Positions 43,701-56,227 of a stretch of 64,000 nt of DNA are shown one piece after another (position 1 is the stretch's first letter; every line of letters starts with the position of its first letter). Location: the NCBI GenBank assembly GCA_023630585.1, contig CM042565.1, forward strand, positions 13,032,013 to 13,096,012, written 5' to 3'. Below the pieces are notes generated by a model. That model saw nothing but the letters and a program-made list of their open reading frames with translations. It was not told the origin of the DNA and ran no database searches. The stretch is from Cranoglanis bouderius (taxonomy: Eukaryota > Chordata > Actinopteri > Siluriformes > Cranoglanididae). The translations under genes were made by a program, and so were the position numbers.

Positions 43701-45769
43701 GAGCTGCTTTTGTGCCAATCTTGATCTTTGATCAAACATTAAACAGTTTAGTTAAAGCAGAATGATTTTATGCTTTCACCATTTATTTATTTAACTTGTG
43801 ATAAATATTAGTCTCTGGCAGAAATGTATGCAGATTTTTTCTTCTGCATGGCAACAGGAAGCCAAACTGTAACTGAAAACACACACACACACACACACAC
43901 ATGTTGGTTTTATTTTCCATGTAAGGACCTCAATATTACTGTAGCTATTTTTTTGCTTTGTGAGAGCCAGTGAAACCTTCAAAGTTTCATGTATTCCTAT
44001 CAATCTGAACACAATTTGGTCCTCACAAACAACTAAAAAAACTCCCAACCACACGCACCTACACAAACTACATGAACCCTAGTTGCCTGATATGGTTTCA
44101 TTTAAATTCATTTGCTCTTCAGCTGTAATCTGCATTTAGCAGGAATCTGGGGTGCAATTACTCCTGCCTCTAAACGACACACCATTTTTATTGTGTTCCT
44201 TCCACATTTGTGATGTGTGTACAATGTTAAACTGAGACCCTGCTGTCATTCGGTCATATGATGAGGCTCTTTTATTGCACTGCTTTAGTGTTAGGCAACA
44301 CTTTTTCATTTCAAAGTTAGAACATTGCTGAGATAGCATATCTCCTTGTTGTGACTTTATGACTCTCACTCTTTCTCTCTCTCGCTTTCTCTGTGTGTGT
44401 GTGAGTGTGTGTGTGTGTGTTTCTTGATGGGGACAGGTTTGGCCATGTAGGGACATTTATCTGACCCCCACATGAAAAAAAAAGCTTTTTTTCTGACAAA
44501 AACTGCAGCTTTTATAAAAATAAAGAAAGAAAGAAAGAAAGAAAATAGGACAAATGTTTCCTTTTGGTTACTGAGGTTGAGGTTGGGTTTAGATTTATAT
44601 GCAGCATAGCAATAATTAGCTGCATTGATAACTGTGTCAATGGAAAGTCCTCACAAGGATAGTATGAGAAATGTGTGTGTGGTTTGTGAAAGTGCCTCAG
44701 AGGTGTGTCTCCCTCAGCCAATCAGAACGTTCCTCAGCGCGAGTTGTGCCTGCCTCGAAAACCCCACCATCCCCGAGGGGCTGTTAACGTACATCTCCAC
44801 CACAACAAAATATCTGACTATCTTTATGAAGAGAATGTGTCATGTGCGCCGCTCTGTCTTTCCACAGCTGCAGAATAATTGATCTCAGATAGCCGAGATG
44901 ACTGGGATCACTGGGATAGTGTCAGCCTGTGCTTCTTATTTTTTTAATTGCATTGATGATACTGACGATAGCGAGAGTACAGAAGCTACGGTTTATGTAT
45001 GGTTTGTGTGTCATTCCATGCTGATCTGGTGTGTAACGGTGGATGCCCTGAGGTGTGTGTGAGCTTCTCTCAAAGGCTGATTCTCATATATTGAGATTAA
45101 ACTTGTCTCGCAAGTGGAATAGTTATTATTCAAATTCGTGTCTGATCCTAACAGTCAGTGTCTACTGGAAAAGACTTACGGCGCTCGGAGTCTAGATCAA
45201 ACGGTGGAAAGTATTGTAGCGCATATTGTAGCAGAGTTAATCAATGTTCGAAACAAACTGGCCGTAGTTCAGCGACTCATGTACACTCGTGTCAGTTATT
45301 TAACTCTTTTTAACAGAGGCCAAAAAATTTGGTCTTGGTGGTTCAGCACTGAATTTATCTATGATGTTTAAATGTAGGATGTAGGTTTAAATGTTATTGT
45401 TTTATTGTGGCAGTTGTATACGGTATTTTAGCATCTGTCCGTTTTATCTCTGTTATTGTGGAGAGGTGTGAATTGCTTGCACACTGGGGGCTCACACACT
45501 TCCCCTTTCCCATCGCCCTGCTCACCAGCAAGTAAACACAGAGTCATGATACTCTACACACAGAAACCCAACAGTGCCCTGGCTAATCTTATAACAGACC
45601 TACGGCGATAAAATAATTCATTTGTTTATACTGATCGGAAATGTCCGATAATTCGATTTCCATTCCACTGGACTAACCTCACAAACCTCACAAAGGAGTA
45701 ACACCCCAAGCCCCCAAAACACACCCCACCCCCCCAAAAGCACAAAGCAGAGTTGCCAGAGTTAAGCAG
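43701..45769. other. Non-coding sequence with small microsatellites
   Basis: No gene supported. AC run at 43879-43902, TC/GT run at 44365-44420, (AAAG)n at 44522-44544, C-rich tract at 45700-45737. The segment 44700-44900 is less AT-rich and repeat-free. Confidence 0.45.
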
Positions 45770-46015
45770 AGTGTTTTAGTTCTCCTATACAGCAGTAATA
45801 TGCTGTATGCTTCTTATCCATTTTAAGTTTCTCTCTTCTGAACTTAATAAGACAAAAAAAAGGGGGAACCTTATCATGTTACTTAAAAACTCATCCTCCG
45901 CCTTGAAGACTGTCCTGTAACTGTTACAAAGCACTGACACTGGAGACTCCTTCCAAAATCCCTCACAGAAAATGTTTGTCATCTGTTTAAGTAGCGTGCC
46001 CGCCCATCATACAAG
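45770..46015 (+). repeat. Family A, copy 8 (fragment)
   Basis: Recognised by TAATAAGACAAAAAAAAGGG, CTGTAACTGTTACAAAGCAC, GACACTGGAGACTCCTTCC and CCCGCCCATCATACAAG. Confidence 0.65.
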
Positions 46016-46415
46016 TTCCTTGCATGTATCCTTACTGTATGCATTCAGAAATTAGTCTCTCTCTACCACCAATACGAATCAACAATTTTGATGACATCAT
46101 TCCACACTTCAGCTTCTCATCAGATTTTCTGTCCAATAAAATGCTCTCTAGTATCTGAAGTGTCCCGCCCCCAACATTATATAAGAATCCATGGTACTAA
46201 CTGTCAAGTACGGCTTAGCCCGGGCTGTGAGGTAAGCTAAACGCTATTGGCTATTTTAAAAGGGGGAGGAGCCCTGATATGTCCCGCCCTGACTTCCTGT
46301 TTCAGTGGAAATTATGCCAACAGATCAAATAATGCTGCATGTTTCAAGACACTTCATGGAGACTTTAAGCAGGGATTTGCAGTATTGTCATTTTCTTGAC
46401 TGTCTCATTCATATA

Positions 46416-46446
<31 letters not shown>

Positions 46447-47707
46447 CTCCTGATACTCATCATGCAGTTTTCAATTTAATGATCTAGATGGGTTGGCTTC
46501 TTTGAAATGAGTCATCCAGTGCCAATAAATTAATGTGGTTTAATTACTCATCAGCGATGGTTCACTCCAGGTTACGGTGCGACAGAGATGTGAAACTAGA
46601 CCAGTTTTTCATCTTTCCTGCATTTGTGAAGAGTGTGATGCATTAATCATCAAAGCTGCATGAATCATAAGACAGAATAGGATCATCGCAAAGACTGTTC
46701 CATATTCCCTGCATGTGCATTCCCAGCTTATTATTCAGCTATTCATCTTAAAGTGTATTATTCAGTAGCTGCGGTTGAATTAATAGGAAAAGGGGCGTGT
46801 TTACGTTTACAAGTGTGAGGGATGTCTGAATCAGCAGACATGCCCTGGAAGATTAATGGGTGTGAGAGATATGTTTTTAGCAATAGGCATTTTTAAAAAT
46901 TACATAACAGTTAGTGTAGCGTGAGGAAGCTTGCTAGCAAACATGGCTTCTAATGTCAAAGTTAATCTAGTAGCCAACCTTGGAATATAATACTTAGCCT
47001 AACATTTGCTAGCATGTCAGCAAACTTGGCTATCAAATCTATCTAACGCTACAGAGGTAACCTCACTGTTCTACTTCCTTAGAACTGCTTCTTCAAAAAT
47101 TTGAGTGTTTGAGAACGGCATGAAGATCTCAGTTGTCCATCAAAACAAGAGGGTGAGTGTTAAACAGCACTACGTGATTGGTGTCTGTTTAAACAAAATG
47201 GCGGCATTTCGACGCAGTCGCAGATCATGATCTTGACATTTTTGCTGCAGCCTCGTCTGAGGAAGATTGCACATAATTACAGTGTCAAATGAAAATCATT
47301 TATTTTAAAGCATGATTCGGGGACTTTTGAACCTTTCTCAGAGCTCTAAAGCTAAATATGACTCATCCCATAGTTGTCCCATATTACGATTTAAACCTGA
47401 AAGGGCAACCTATTTTTAAAATGCTAGCTAGCTGTTAAGTACAATCATCTTACTGTCCCTTAAAGATTATGAAGCGTGGGGATTTCCAAAGTTTCTTTTT
47501 GTTGTGCTCAGAAGCAGTTCCAGCAAAATATTTAGGACATTAGCTTGCAACTTGAGTGCAGTGCTGTGTTTATATAGCTGGCTAGTTCAGTTAGCGTTGC
47601 TAAATAAGCATGTGCCGATTCTGGGTTGAAAGGTTAGTAATGATATTCAGTTTTCCATTGGATTCACAATGTAAAGAATCCTACTGGCTTATATTATGCA
47701 ACAGTTA
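46016..47707. other. Non-coding sequence with an AT microsatellite
   Basis: No gene supported. (AT)n then T-run at 46411-46446. The repeat-free segment 46480-46690 is listed among the observations. Confidence 0.45.
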
Positions 47708-48262
47708 CGGTACTGTGCAAAAGTTTTAGGCACGCTATTTTTTTTAGTACAAACTTTGTTATAGATTTTTTATTTTATGACGTCTACATTATCAGGTCAG
47801 TACAAAAAACATTTTAGATTCCCAAACATTAGTTTTCTAGCACAAAATTAAATGTTACAGAAAAATGTTTGTATGTCGTTAAAGAAAGCAGCATATTACG
47901 TAAGAGAAACTTTTCAGACAAAAAACACAATGAAGGCTGCTGGGTTTTGCTGCAAAAATAAGAAGCAAGTGCGAAAGTCAAAGTCTCCAGAAGAACTGTG
48001 TCTGGTTCTGCAAGATGCTCAATAAAACTTACCAGCTCATTTCCTTATAAAACTGCACAAATTGTACTGGAGACTACTATTTTTTATTTTTATTTTAATT
48101 TTTTTTGTCACACCAAATATTGAATTTGTTTCATTTACTACTGTTTACTGCTCTTTACCTTATTTTTTTTTTTAATGTAGAAACATTTAATTTCATTATT
48201 TTGAAGGCATCTTTGCTCTACAGCGTTTCTTCGCATGTGCCTAAAACTTTTGCACAGTACTG
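47708..48262 (+). mobile_element. Complete MITE of the CAGTACTGTGCAAAAG family, copy 2
   Basis: Terminal inverted repeats of about 27 bases (CGGTACTGTGCAAAAGTTTT left; complement of AAAACTTTTGCACAGTACTG right), TA on both sides (47706-47707, 48263-48264), 555 bp, no coding capacity. Confidence 0.92.
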
Positions 48263-48461
48263 TATGCTGCGTTCGTGATGCCTTGGAAGTGGTAATTTGC
48301 AAGTTATTAAGTCTTTTCCCAACTCAGCATGTTCAAGTGAAAAAAACAACATGGACGCCTCCTTGAAGGCCTGCCTTAAAGGTCATAAAAAGCTACTTTA
48401 CCCACATTTTTCGAGTTGCAGGCCTGAGAGGCTATTGGTTCTGTTCTACTATAGTGAACCC

Positions 48462-48735
48462 CTGCTGAAAAAAACAATAGAAACCAACACAGAAGTTCTA
48501 ATGGTTTCCACTACAAATACCATTACAAACAAACAGCTAACCATTAAAACCATTACCATTCTTGTTCCTTAATGGCATCCACTAGACATGCCACCAATAG
48601 AAGGCAACAAATTACCAGTAGAGACCCACGGGAACCATTACAGTTTCCATTAAAACCTATACAATTCCCATTATATCCATTAAAATTGTTACAAATTCTA
48701 TGAGGGTTTCTATTGTTTTGTTTTCAGGAGGGACT
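48462..48735. mobile_element. MITE with GAAAACAATAGAAACC-type ends
   Basis: The left end CCCTGCTGAAAAAAACAATA and the right end TATTGTTTTGTTTTCAGGAG + GG are inverted copies over about 26 bases. The 270-base interior is rich in CCATTA and AACCATTAC words, itself loosely repetitive. Superfamily unknown; target duplication not clear. Confidence 0.7.
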
Positions 48736-50120
48736 TCAAACATTCGTGCAACGTTTTGGACTGAAATCACAGCACAGCAACAACAGCAGACAATAGTGAG
48801 TAGCGTTAGCAACAACCTAGCTGGCTAACATTAGTGATAACTCTAATGTTGATGATTACCTTCTCAAAACAGTGATTCGTATATTAGCTATAAACTCATT
48901 TAAATGTAGAAAAGGGGGACTTTTTGAAATATTTCTTCACAGAGTGAGCAGCCATGTTGATTTGACGTCATTCCGTAAACGGGGAAGGAACTGTTAGTGG
49001 AGAAAACTTCCCCAATTTGATGAGTTATAATTTCAAGTTGAGGCGGTGTTATTGGAGGCTTTTACCAGTTGTAGGCGGGAAGTTAGAAGTTACAACATCG
49101 CCTCGATTGCATCATTATCCTAGCTTGCGTCATTAGCCAAGCCTAACTGTTAACTAGCTTGCTAGTGAACATAGCTACTGGTTTACACAATATAATAGTT
49201 AGCTTAAAGTTCATCAGTAACAAACTTCTGGATATACAGTAATACTTCACCTAGCTTTAGCTAGCTTTTTAGGAAATGTTGCTAGGTACTAAAGTCACAC
49301 ACTAAGTAATAACTTACTGTAGCTGGCAATTTTAGCAGAGTGCTGGGTTACTAATTTAGCTAAATAAGGCCATACCAATTATGTTACACACAAGCTCTTG
49401 TGGTTTTTGTGTAAAATGGTACACATAGCTGTACTGTGTGGTAAATGCTATTTTCACCCAAGTCAAAATAGACTGCTTAATTCTTTTAAGAAATAGAATT
49501 ACTGGTGCTTGATTATTTTATAAGTAAAAAATGTCTCACTCTTTGTTTAGCCATTTTGCTAACTCACTCCACTACATTAGCTACTACAAGATGTAGTCCA
49601 AAGTGTTGATGCTGTGGGGTTTTTTTTTGGTTTGTTTTTGTCCTATGATGCCAGATGGCCGTCTTTACACGTGTTCAGGAAGCACAGCCGCTCAGTCATT
49701 ACAAACTCTAAATTAGCCCGTGTATCTTTACTGTAAAAACTGTTCTCTGGTCAGGTGTTTAGCTTTCCTCTCAAAGTATTTAAAGGCAAGTGAGGGCCCA
49801 CAGGTTTCAGATGTGGTTGCAAGCCACTACTCCTGCACAGGAAGTGTATAAAACTTAACCAGCCAAATGCCACTTCAGATGGGTCACAGCAGTGTGAATA
49901 CCGAAAATGCACAAGTGACCAAACAGGTCCCGGAAGATTATGATTCTGTTTTTTTTTTTTTCTGTCCCTTCCAGTTTCAAACCTCCATTCTCTTTTTTGT
50001 ATGACTTCCTCTTTTCTCCTGGTGCCTTCATAAGTGACTTCCCATTTGCCATGTACTTAGCTTCCTCTGAGCTGGAGATGAGGAAGTGAGAGGCATGTGC
50101 CTGTATGAGAACACAAAAAA
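48736..50120. other. Non-coding sequence rich in TAGC/GCTA words
   Basis: No gene supported. The part 49130-49290 has many TAGCTAG-like words resembling the array at 6460-6960, but without clear periodicity. Confidence 0.4.
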
Positions 50121-50543
50121 CAGTTTGTACAGGATTTCGCTGAGTTTTTTTTTTTTTTTTTTTTTTTTTGTAATTGTTGCAGCCAAAAACGCTTGATTTT
50201 GCTGCATTTTTTTTATTTTGCTGCATGAGTTTTTTGTGCTTTTTTGCGGAAAAACTACTTCAATTGGCAAAATTGCAAATGCACAAAATTGTTTTGCACG
50301 CTCTTTCGCAGTGATGTTTGTTGGTAAATGAGACCTATTAGCTGTACTCATGTTCAATGCAAGTGAATCGAAGAGGGATTTGACTGAATGTGAGTTGTCA
50401 TGACATCAAGTGACGCGTCTTGGCCCAAATCTGTGGAAAATCTGCGGTAATTATGAAAAATTGCAAGCTCCTCTGAATATTGCGTAGTTTACTTGACTTT
50501 GTGTTAACTTCTGTGATCGCAAACTTGCTCTTGGAGGGATTGG
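50121..50543 (+). mobile_element. MITE of the CAGTCCCTCCAGGATTT family, copy 2
   Basis: It starts CAGTTTGTACAGGATTTCGC and ends GGAGGGATTG. The interior aligns with 30190-30583 (AATTGTTGCAGCCAAAAACG, GTTTTGCACGCTCTTTCGCA, ACGCGTCTTGGCCCAAA). It has a poly(T) expansion near 50145-50169. Confidence 0.8.
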
Positions 50544-50744
50544 AAAAAGAAGGGTCTGAGTTTGGGATCGGTTTTATAAAGAGCTTCAAATGAAGACTGG
50601 TTAGTTCACAAGCTAGAAAATAAATATTTGCAAATGTTTAAATGCACCTAATTACTTATTAATACCTGAACCGTATAAGATCACATAACTCCAGTTGGAT
50701 TGTGAGATAATAATAATGTATTATGAACTCCCATTAGAATATTT

Positions 50745-51810
50745 TATACCACAGCGCCGTTGCATTCTCAAATCCGATTGGTCAGAAGGTGGTAATTCTT
50801 TCCTGAAAGTAGTTCCGACTGTGAGGCAAATCACATGTTAATATTAATGCGCTGGTTTTAATATTTTATCGTAACAGCTTACTCAGGGATTGTGTGGTGG
50901 ACGCTCCACATAAACAGAACAACATCTGTAATTGTTGATATGGTGTTTAGTGAGTTTTCTCCCAGGTGATGTTTATTTAGTATTTATGGAAGGAGTCTCC
51001 AGTATCAGCGCTCTGAGGTTAAGCTGTAACTTTACGTTTTCTGTCAAGGGAAAGCCTTCAGGCCATTGCGGTCTCTCTGTAACATGACAAGCTGCTTTTT
51101 TTTTCTTAGTAGCTTTAAGAGAGAAAGAAAACAGAGAGGCTGGCTTATAGCTGCTATAACGTAAGTGATAACAGGAACTAACTTGCTTCATGGACATTCC
51201 ACAACATTATACACCAATCAGCCATAACATTAAAACCACTGACAGGTGAAGTGAATAACATTGATTATCTCTTTACAATGGCAACTTTCATGGGGTGGGA
51301 CATAATAGGCAGCAAGTGAACAGTCAGTTCTCTCAAAGTCGATGTGTTGGAAGCAGGAAAAATTGGCAAGCATAAGGATCTAAGTGATTTTGACGAGGGC
51401 CAAATCGTGATGGCTAGAAGTCTGGGTCAGAGCATCTCCAAAACGGCAGGTCTTGTGGGATGTTCCCGGTATGCAGTGGTTAGTACCTACCAAAAGGCCC
51501 CACCTCTCAACTTACAGGACTTAAAGAATCTACTGCTAACATGCTGGTGCCAGATACCACAGCACACATTTAGAGGTCTTGAGGAGTCCATGCCTCAACT
51601 GGTCAGAGCTGATTTGGCGGCACAAGGGGGACCTACAGAAGATTAGGCAGGTGGTTTTAATGTTATGGCTGATTGGTGTATGTTACTATAAATGGATTAA
51701 ATGGATAAAGTGTTATTCTTTGAATGTAATCATTGGCAAATGAATGTAAACAGTAACATGTTGATTATTTTCCTATAACAGCTCATACCAAATTATTTTA
51801 TTCCTTACAT
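50745..51810 (-). repeat. Family A, copy 9 (longest), interrupted by a Tc1 derivative
   Basis: It starts TTATACCACAGCGCCGTTGC and runs through CCGATTGGTCAGAAGG, GTAATTGTTGATATGG, GATGTTTATTTAGTATTTAT, GAAGGAGTCTCCAGTATCAG, AACATGACAAGCTGC, TTATAGCTGCTATAACGTAA and ACAACATTAT. After the insertion at 51212-51678 it continues GTTACTATAAATGGATTAAA, then GTTGATTATTTTCCTATAAC. Without the insertion it is about 600 bases, probably close to full length. Confidence 0.7.
51212..51678 (+). mobile_element. Internally deleted Tc1-like element, subfamily B copy 2
   Basis: Ends CACCAATCAGCCATAACATT and its complement, TA on both sides (51210-51211, 51679-51680). Translation keeps the transposase start (GKIGKHKDLSDFDEGQIVMARS, a close match to the copy at 34916) and then jumps to NLQDLKNLLL near the C-terminus, so its deletion is larger and different. 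Confidence 0.92.
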
Positions 51811-53826
51811 ATTCGATGGGTGCTGTTTCACCACTGATTTAGAAATGTGCATTAAAACTTTAAAGTGGGGCTCTATTGGCTAATGTTGCGTTCTGGGTGT
51901 CCTAGATAAGTGGGTTTTTTTTGTGTCCAATTTGGATAAATCACAGCGTTCCCGTCATCCAACTACGGTCACTATGCTGCAGGCACAAGAAAATCAAGAC
52001 TTCAAAAATATTTAGGATTGAAACAGAATTATTCACAAAGCATTGGGATCTTTTGTTGTCATTGTGGAATCACTGTTGTGTTTTCTGAGCCATGCTTTCC
52101 CAAACACTCCGTCAGCATTGTTCCCAGTGGAACATGAGCCTTATGAAACGATTCCCCCGGCACTTCCTGGTGTTGTGAGCCAATCATTCCTCTGAGGGTG
52201 GCATGCTCCATTTAGACCTGGCTAGATTACATGGATTACGTTGGTCTTAAGAATTCACGTGACTTACCAACAGAGCTCCGACTTTCACCAAACACCTCGA
52301 CTCCCCAGAGCACACAGAGAATAACAGAGCAACAGATCATTTAAAGCTAAAGCACAGGGTTTGCTACGTGCATAGACAGTGGGTGGATGAACTGGCGACT
52401 TAATTAATGTTTTTGAACAGCTAATGCGTATATTCTTACTGTTCCTGTTTGCTCAACAAAAATGCTTATGCTGAAATTGCAGGTTGCTGTGTTCAAGCTC
52501 TAATTAAGAATCCTTGAAGCATTTTTATATTTTGCACTGCAGCCACATACATTGTAAAATATTAACCTAGTAAAACTTAACAATCCTGTTGTGCTGGAAA
52601 AGTTGTTTCTTTACTATATAACCCCTTTCCACTCTCTTTCATAAGAATCACAAAGGGAAGAGATACGTTTCACAGTTGCATGTAGCTCCACACTCTAAAC
52701 GGAGGAACGGTTTCAGAAACCCGATGCTTTTTTTATGTTCTCGGCGGCTGTGGACATTTTTATGGGTTTTTCTTTTCTTTTTTTCAGTGTCCTTTCACCT
52801 GTATCAAACATATTAAGTAACATTTCTGCAGGAGCCCATGAAAGCTTGCGAAAGAATCTGCTCGTCCCTTTTTTTTCTCTCTCTTCCTTCTTTTCTCAGA
52901 ACCCAAGACACTTCCAAGTATCGCGTCCCCTCCTCGCTTTCAGCATTCCGGCTTGGCGTGTCTTTAGCTGTCTGCTTTTAGACACAATGTGACACCCTTA
53001 AAATGCTGATCCTCGGAACTGAAATTCCATGTATCGCCAAAAGTCAATGTTCTTGCATCATAAATAGAAAGAAAATATGATCCTGTCATTGGGAGCAGGG
53101 GGGATTCAGTATTAGAATTCATGGGAACCTGAGTGAGTTCATTAGAGCGAGTCCAGCAATCGTAGAATGGTGCATGTTTGGGAATTAAATTTCCATTTCC
53201 ATGTCTAATGTCTCATATTCAATTAAAATGAATGATTGACAGGACAGATGACACATCCACTGGCTTGTAAACACCCCAATGTTATCATGTTCTCAAATCC
53301 CTGGGACATGTGCTAAGCGACAGAGCCGTCATGTGCAAAGAGAGGTTCCAGTTTCAACACAGCAAGTTCCTTGTTGCTTTCATCTCCGTGTTGTGCCATG
53401 CCTTTGGCTCATGGTGAGACGGTCCTCCCTTTCTCACGTTGCCCCGGTGTGCACCATGCCTCGCAAAGGACACAAACATTCATCTATTCGTGTGGCTGTA
53501 ACTAAAATTAGCTGGCCTGTGTGGCAAGGGGGTTGGGATGAGATGAATGTGAACTGGTGCACAGGCTCGACCTAGCATTGCTGTAATTCCACCAGCAGGA
53601 AACACTGGTGGGCCCCAGGGGCACGAGCAAACTGCCTTCTGTAAGCAGTTTCTTCTGTACAATGTGGTTCTCCTAACTCAACTGGGTCTCTCTATGTGTC
53701 ACGTGCCTCCATTTCACACGCTGTCTTTGCGTAGAGTTTTTATCTGGTTTGTTTTTTTTTTGTTTTTTTTGGTCCTCATTTCACACAACCAGTAGAGCAG
53801 TTAGTGAACCACTTAGTGAACTTTAC

Positions 53827-53828
<2 letters not shown>
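51811..53828. other. Long unique non-coding stretch with possible regulatory segments
   Basis: No coding exon or transposon end recognised over 2 kb, unusual for this window. It contains a perfect PBX/MEIS-type TGATTGACAG at 53233-53242. T-run mixtures are at 53750-53770. Confidence 0.5.
53233..53242 (+). promoter_or_regulatory. PBX/MEIS-type site TGATTGACAG
   Basis: An exact match to the composite PBX-PREP/MEIS recognition sequence, within repeat-free AT-rich DNA that also holds homeodomain-like TTAAAATGAATG. One 10-base match is expected now and then by chance in 64 kb of AT-rich DNA, so function is speculative. Confidence 0.25.
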
Positions 53829-53890
<62 letters not shown>

Positions 53891-53988
53891 CCTGGGGCTT
53901 TTAACTGAACTGAGCTTGCAATTTTTTCTCTGTTTTTCAGTCTCTGTCTATCTATCTGTCTATCTATCTATCTATCTATCTATCTATA
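53829..53988. repeat. (AC)n and (TATC)n microsatellites
   Basis: An AC run of about 58 bases (53829-53887) and, after 55 bases of ordinary sequence, (TATC)n at 53946-53988. Confidence 0.95.
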
Positions 53989-55446
53989 TAGACACACATT
54001 TCATAACAACTAATTAGAAAATCAAACTCTTCATTGCATCACAGTAAGTATATCTATGTAGACAGTGCTTCAGTGCTTTCCCCATAATTATATTTCGCTT
54101 CCCAAATGTTTATGCTCGAGCAGACAGAAATGTAATGTTCTATTAACAGCTCCACAGTGATCCGCTAATAACAATCATTGACGTGATTAGGGTAAATCCT
54201 TGTCCCTCTGTCAGGAAATTGACCTAAGCATGTACGTGCGTAAGCCGACTCTGAACATGTGTAACTTTCCCCACATAAATATTGACATTTGACTTTTGGA
54301 CATTTGATCTCCAATTCTGAATACAGCCCTTAGCTATTAAGTTGGAAAATTATTATATGATAAACAAAAGACTCTCAAGTAACAAGTACCTTATTAACAA
54401 GAAAGTATTTATGAAAGGAAATCAGTCAACAACTTATCATAAACAATTTGAATTGAGATTTGATTTAATTCAATATTCTGCAGCGATTAAGTAAAAGTTT
54501 GTAAAAGGACTTGGGATAACAACCCTCGTCTGTATGTCTGGTTCTTGAATTTGACCACGAGGGAAACACAAACGTTTTCTTTATCTGACTTAATTCCTAA
54601 TAATTATGTTAACCAGACAATACGGGGCTCGAAAAAAAATCACGTTCATGACAGCTTGGGCTGCGGTGAGAAATGTTTAGCATGTTTAACGCACCCTACC
54701 TTTGGTTTCGTAAAGCAATGTAGCATATTAACTTTTTCTGTCTCTGTTGGTTAGATGAGGCTGCTTTAGTAAATCACTTTTCTTAGCGACACTCCGGGTC
54801 AAGCAAGATAAGGACAAGCCACATCATAAACAAATCCTGGCCTTGAACTGGGTCATGGGCTGGCTTTACCAGCTGGGAGAGGTCAAAACATTTTTAGATC
54901 TTTCCCTTGGCTCAGCCGATGGAAAAGTTAATTATACTCTACAGGTAGTAAATTTGCAAAACTCTAAATCATTCTTTTTGACTCGGCAAAGGAAAGTCTC
55001 TCACTTGAGACATGAGAAGCAAGACGAGTATCTGATATGTGCCCCAGCAGACTCATGGTTGATCTGTCTGCATACATCAAAAGTGATGAGCAGATCAGGA
55101 TTTATGAGTCTTGAAATTGCTGTATAAAAAAAGCTCTGTGCAAAAGTTTATGCCCCCATTTAATAATTGGAGAACAGAAAATATACCTCTGCTGATAAGA
55201 GGAAGGCTGACTGATTTTTGCACTATTAATGTCTTAACTTGAACACTATTTGACCATTTTTGTTTTGTGAAATTACGTGATACGAATCACATTTCTCTAT
55301 CTCCAGGTGTTTTCACACTTGGTCTGTTTCACCGCTCCAAGTGGTCTCAGATCGATGACTCAGCATCGCCCCACCCCCCACCCCTCCAGTAATTTTTAAT
55401 GCGTCAGTGACAGGATCAATAGTTATTGTATATTATTGTTAACATA
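53989..55446. other. Non-coding sequence
   Basis: Open frames at 54545-54754 and 54843-55127 were inspected; they show no family similarity and no splice or start context that would support them. A GTGCAAAAGTTTATGCCCC scrap at 55140 resembles a Tc1-type end. Confidence 0.4.
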
Positions 55447-56019
55447 CAGTACTGTGTTAAGACAAAAGTCTTAGGCATTCTATTTTTAAAAAAAAATTTT
55501 TTAGAACAAACTTTGTTATAGATTTTTTATTTTATGACTTCTACATAATCAAATCAGTACGACAACATTTTAGATTCCCAAACATTAGTTTTCCAGCACA
55601 AAATTAAATGTTACAGAAAAAATGTTTGCATGTCATCAAAGAAAGCAGCGTATTACGTAAGAGACACTTTTCAGACAAAATGCATAATGAAGGCTGCTGG
55701 GTTTTGCTGCAAAAATAAGAAGCGAGTGCGAAAGTCAAAGTCCCCAGAAGAACTATGGCTGATTCTGCAAGATACTTAGTAAAACTTACAGCTCATTTCC
55801 TTATAAAACTGCACACATTGTACTTGAGACTACTCTTTTTTTTTTTTTTTTAAGCAATGGGACGCCACATCAAATACTGACTTTGTTGCATTTATTACTG
55901 TTTACTGCTCTTTATAGTATTTTAGAGAAACATTTAATTGACATTTAATTTTATTATTTTTATTTGATATTATCTCTGCAACATTTCTTTGCATGTGCCT
56001 AAGACTTTGCACAGTACTG
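55447..56019 (+). mobile_element. Complete MITE of the CAGTACTGTGCAAAAG family, copy 3
   Basis: Ends CAGTACTGTGTTAAGACAAA and the complement of AAGACTTTGCACAGTACTG, TA on both sides (55445-55446, 56020-56021), 573 bp. More diverged at its ends than the copy at 47708. Confidence 0.9.
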
Positions 56020-56135
56020 TAAGTGTGTAATATATGTTGTGTATGCATGCATTTTTTTTTTTCTACACTAACCACTCACATGACATAAACCGTCAGTAGC
56101 TCTATGGCATGAAACATGAGTTTATTTGGATTGTT

Positions 56136-56138
<3 letters not shown>

Positions 56139-56220
<82 letters not shown>

Positions 56221-56227
56221 TATATAT
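56139..56227. repeat. (AT)n microsatellite
   Basis: About 85 bases of AT with a short ACACAC break; self-complementary, so able to extrude as a cruciform. Confidence 0.97.

Noticed and set aside
45138..45371. 77-codon + strand frame
   Set aside because: No recognisable motif and no regulatory or splice context; its length is not surprising by chance in 64 kb.
54545..55127. Two neighbouring + strand frames of 69 and 94 codons
   Set aside because: No family similarity, no matching splice sites between them, AT-rich codon use like the surroundings.
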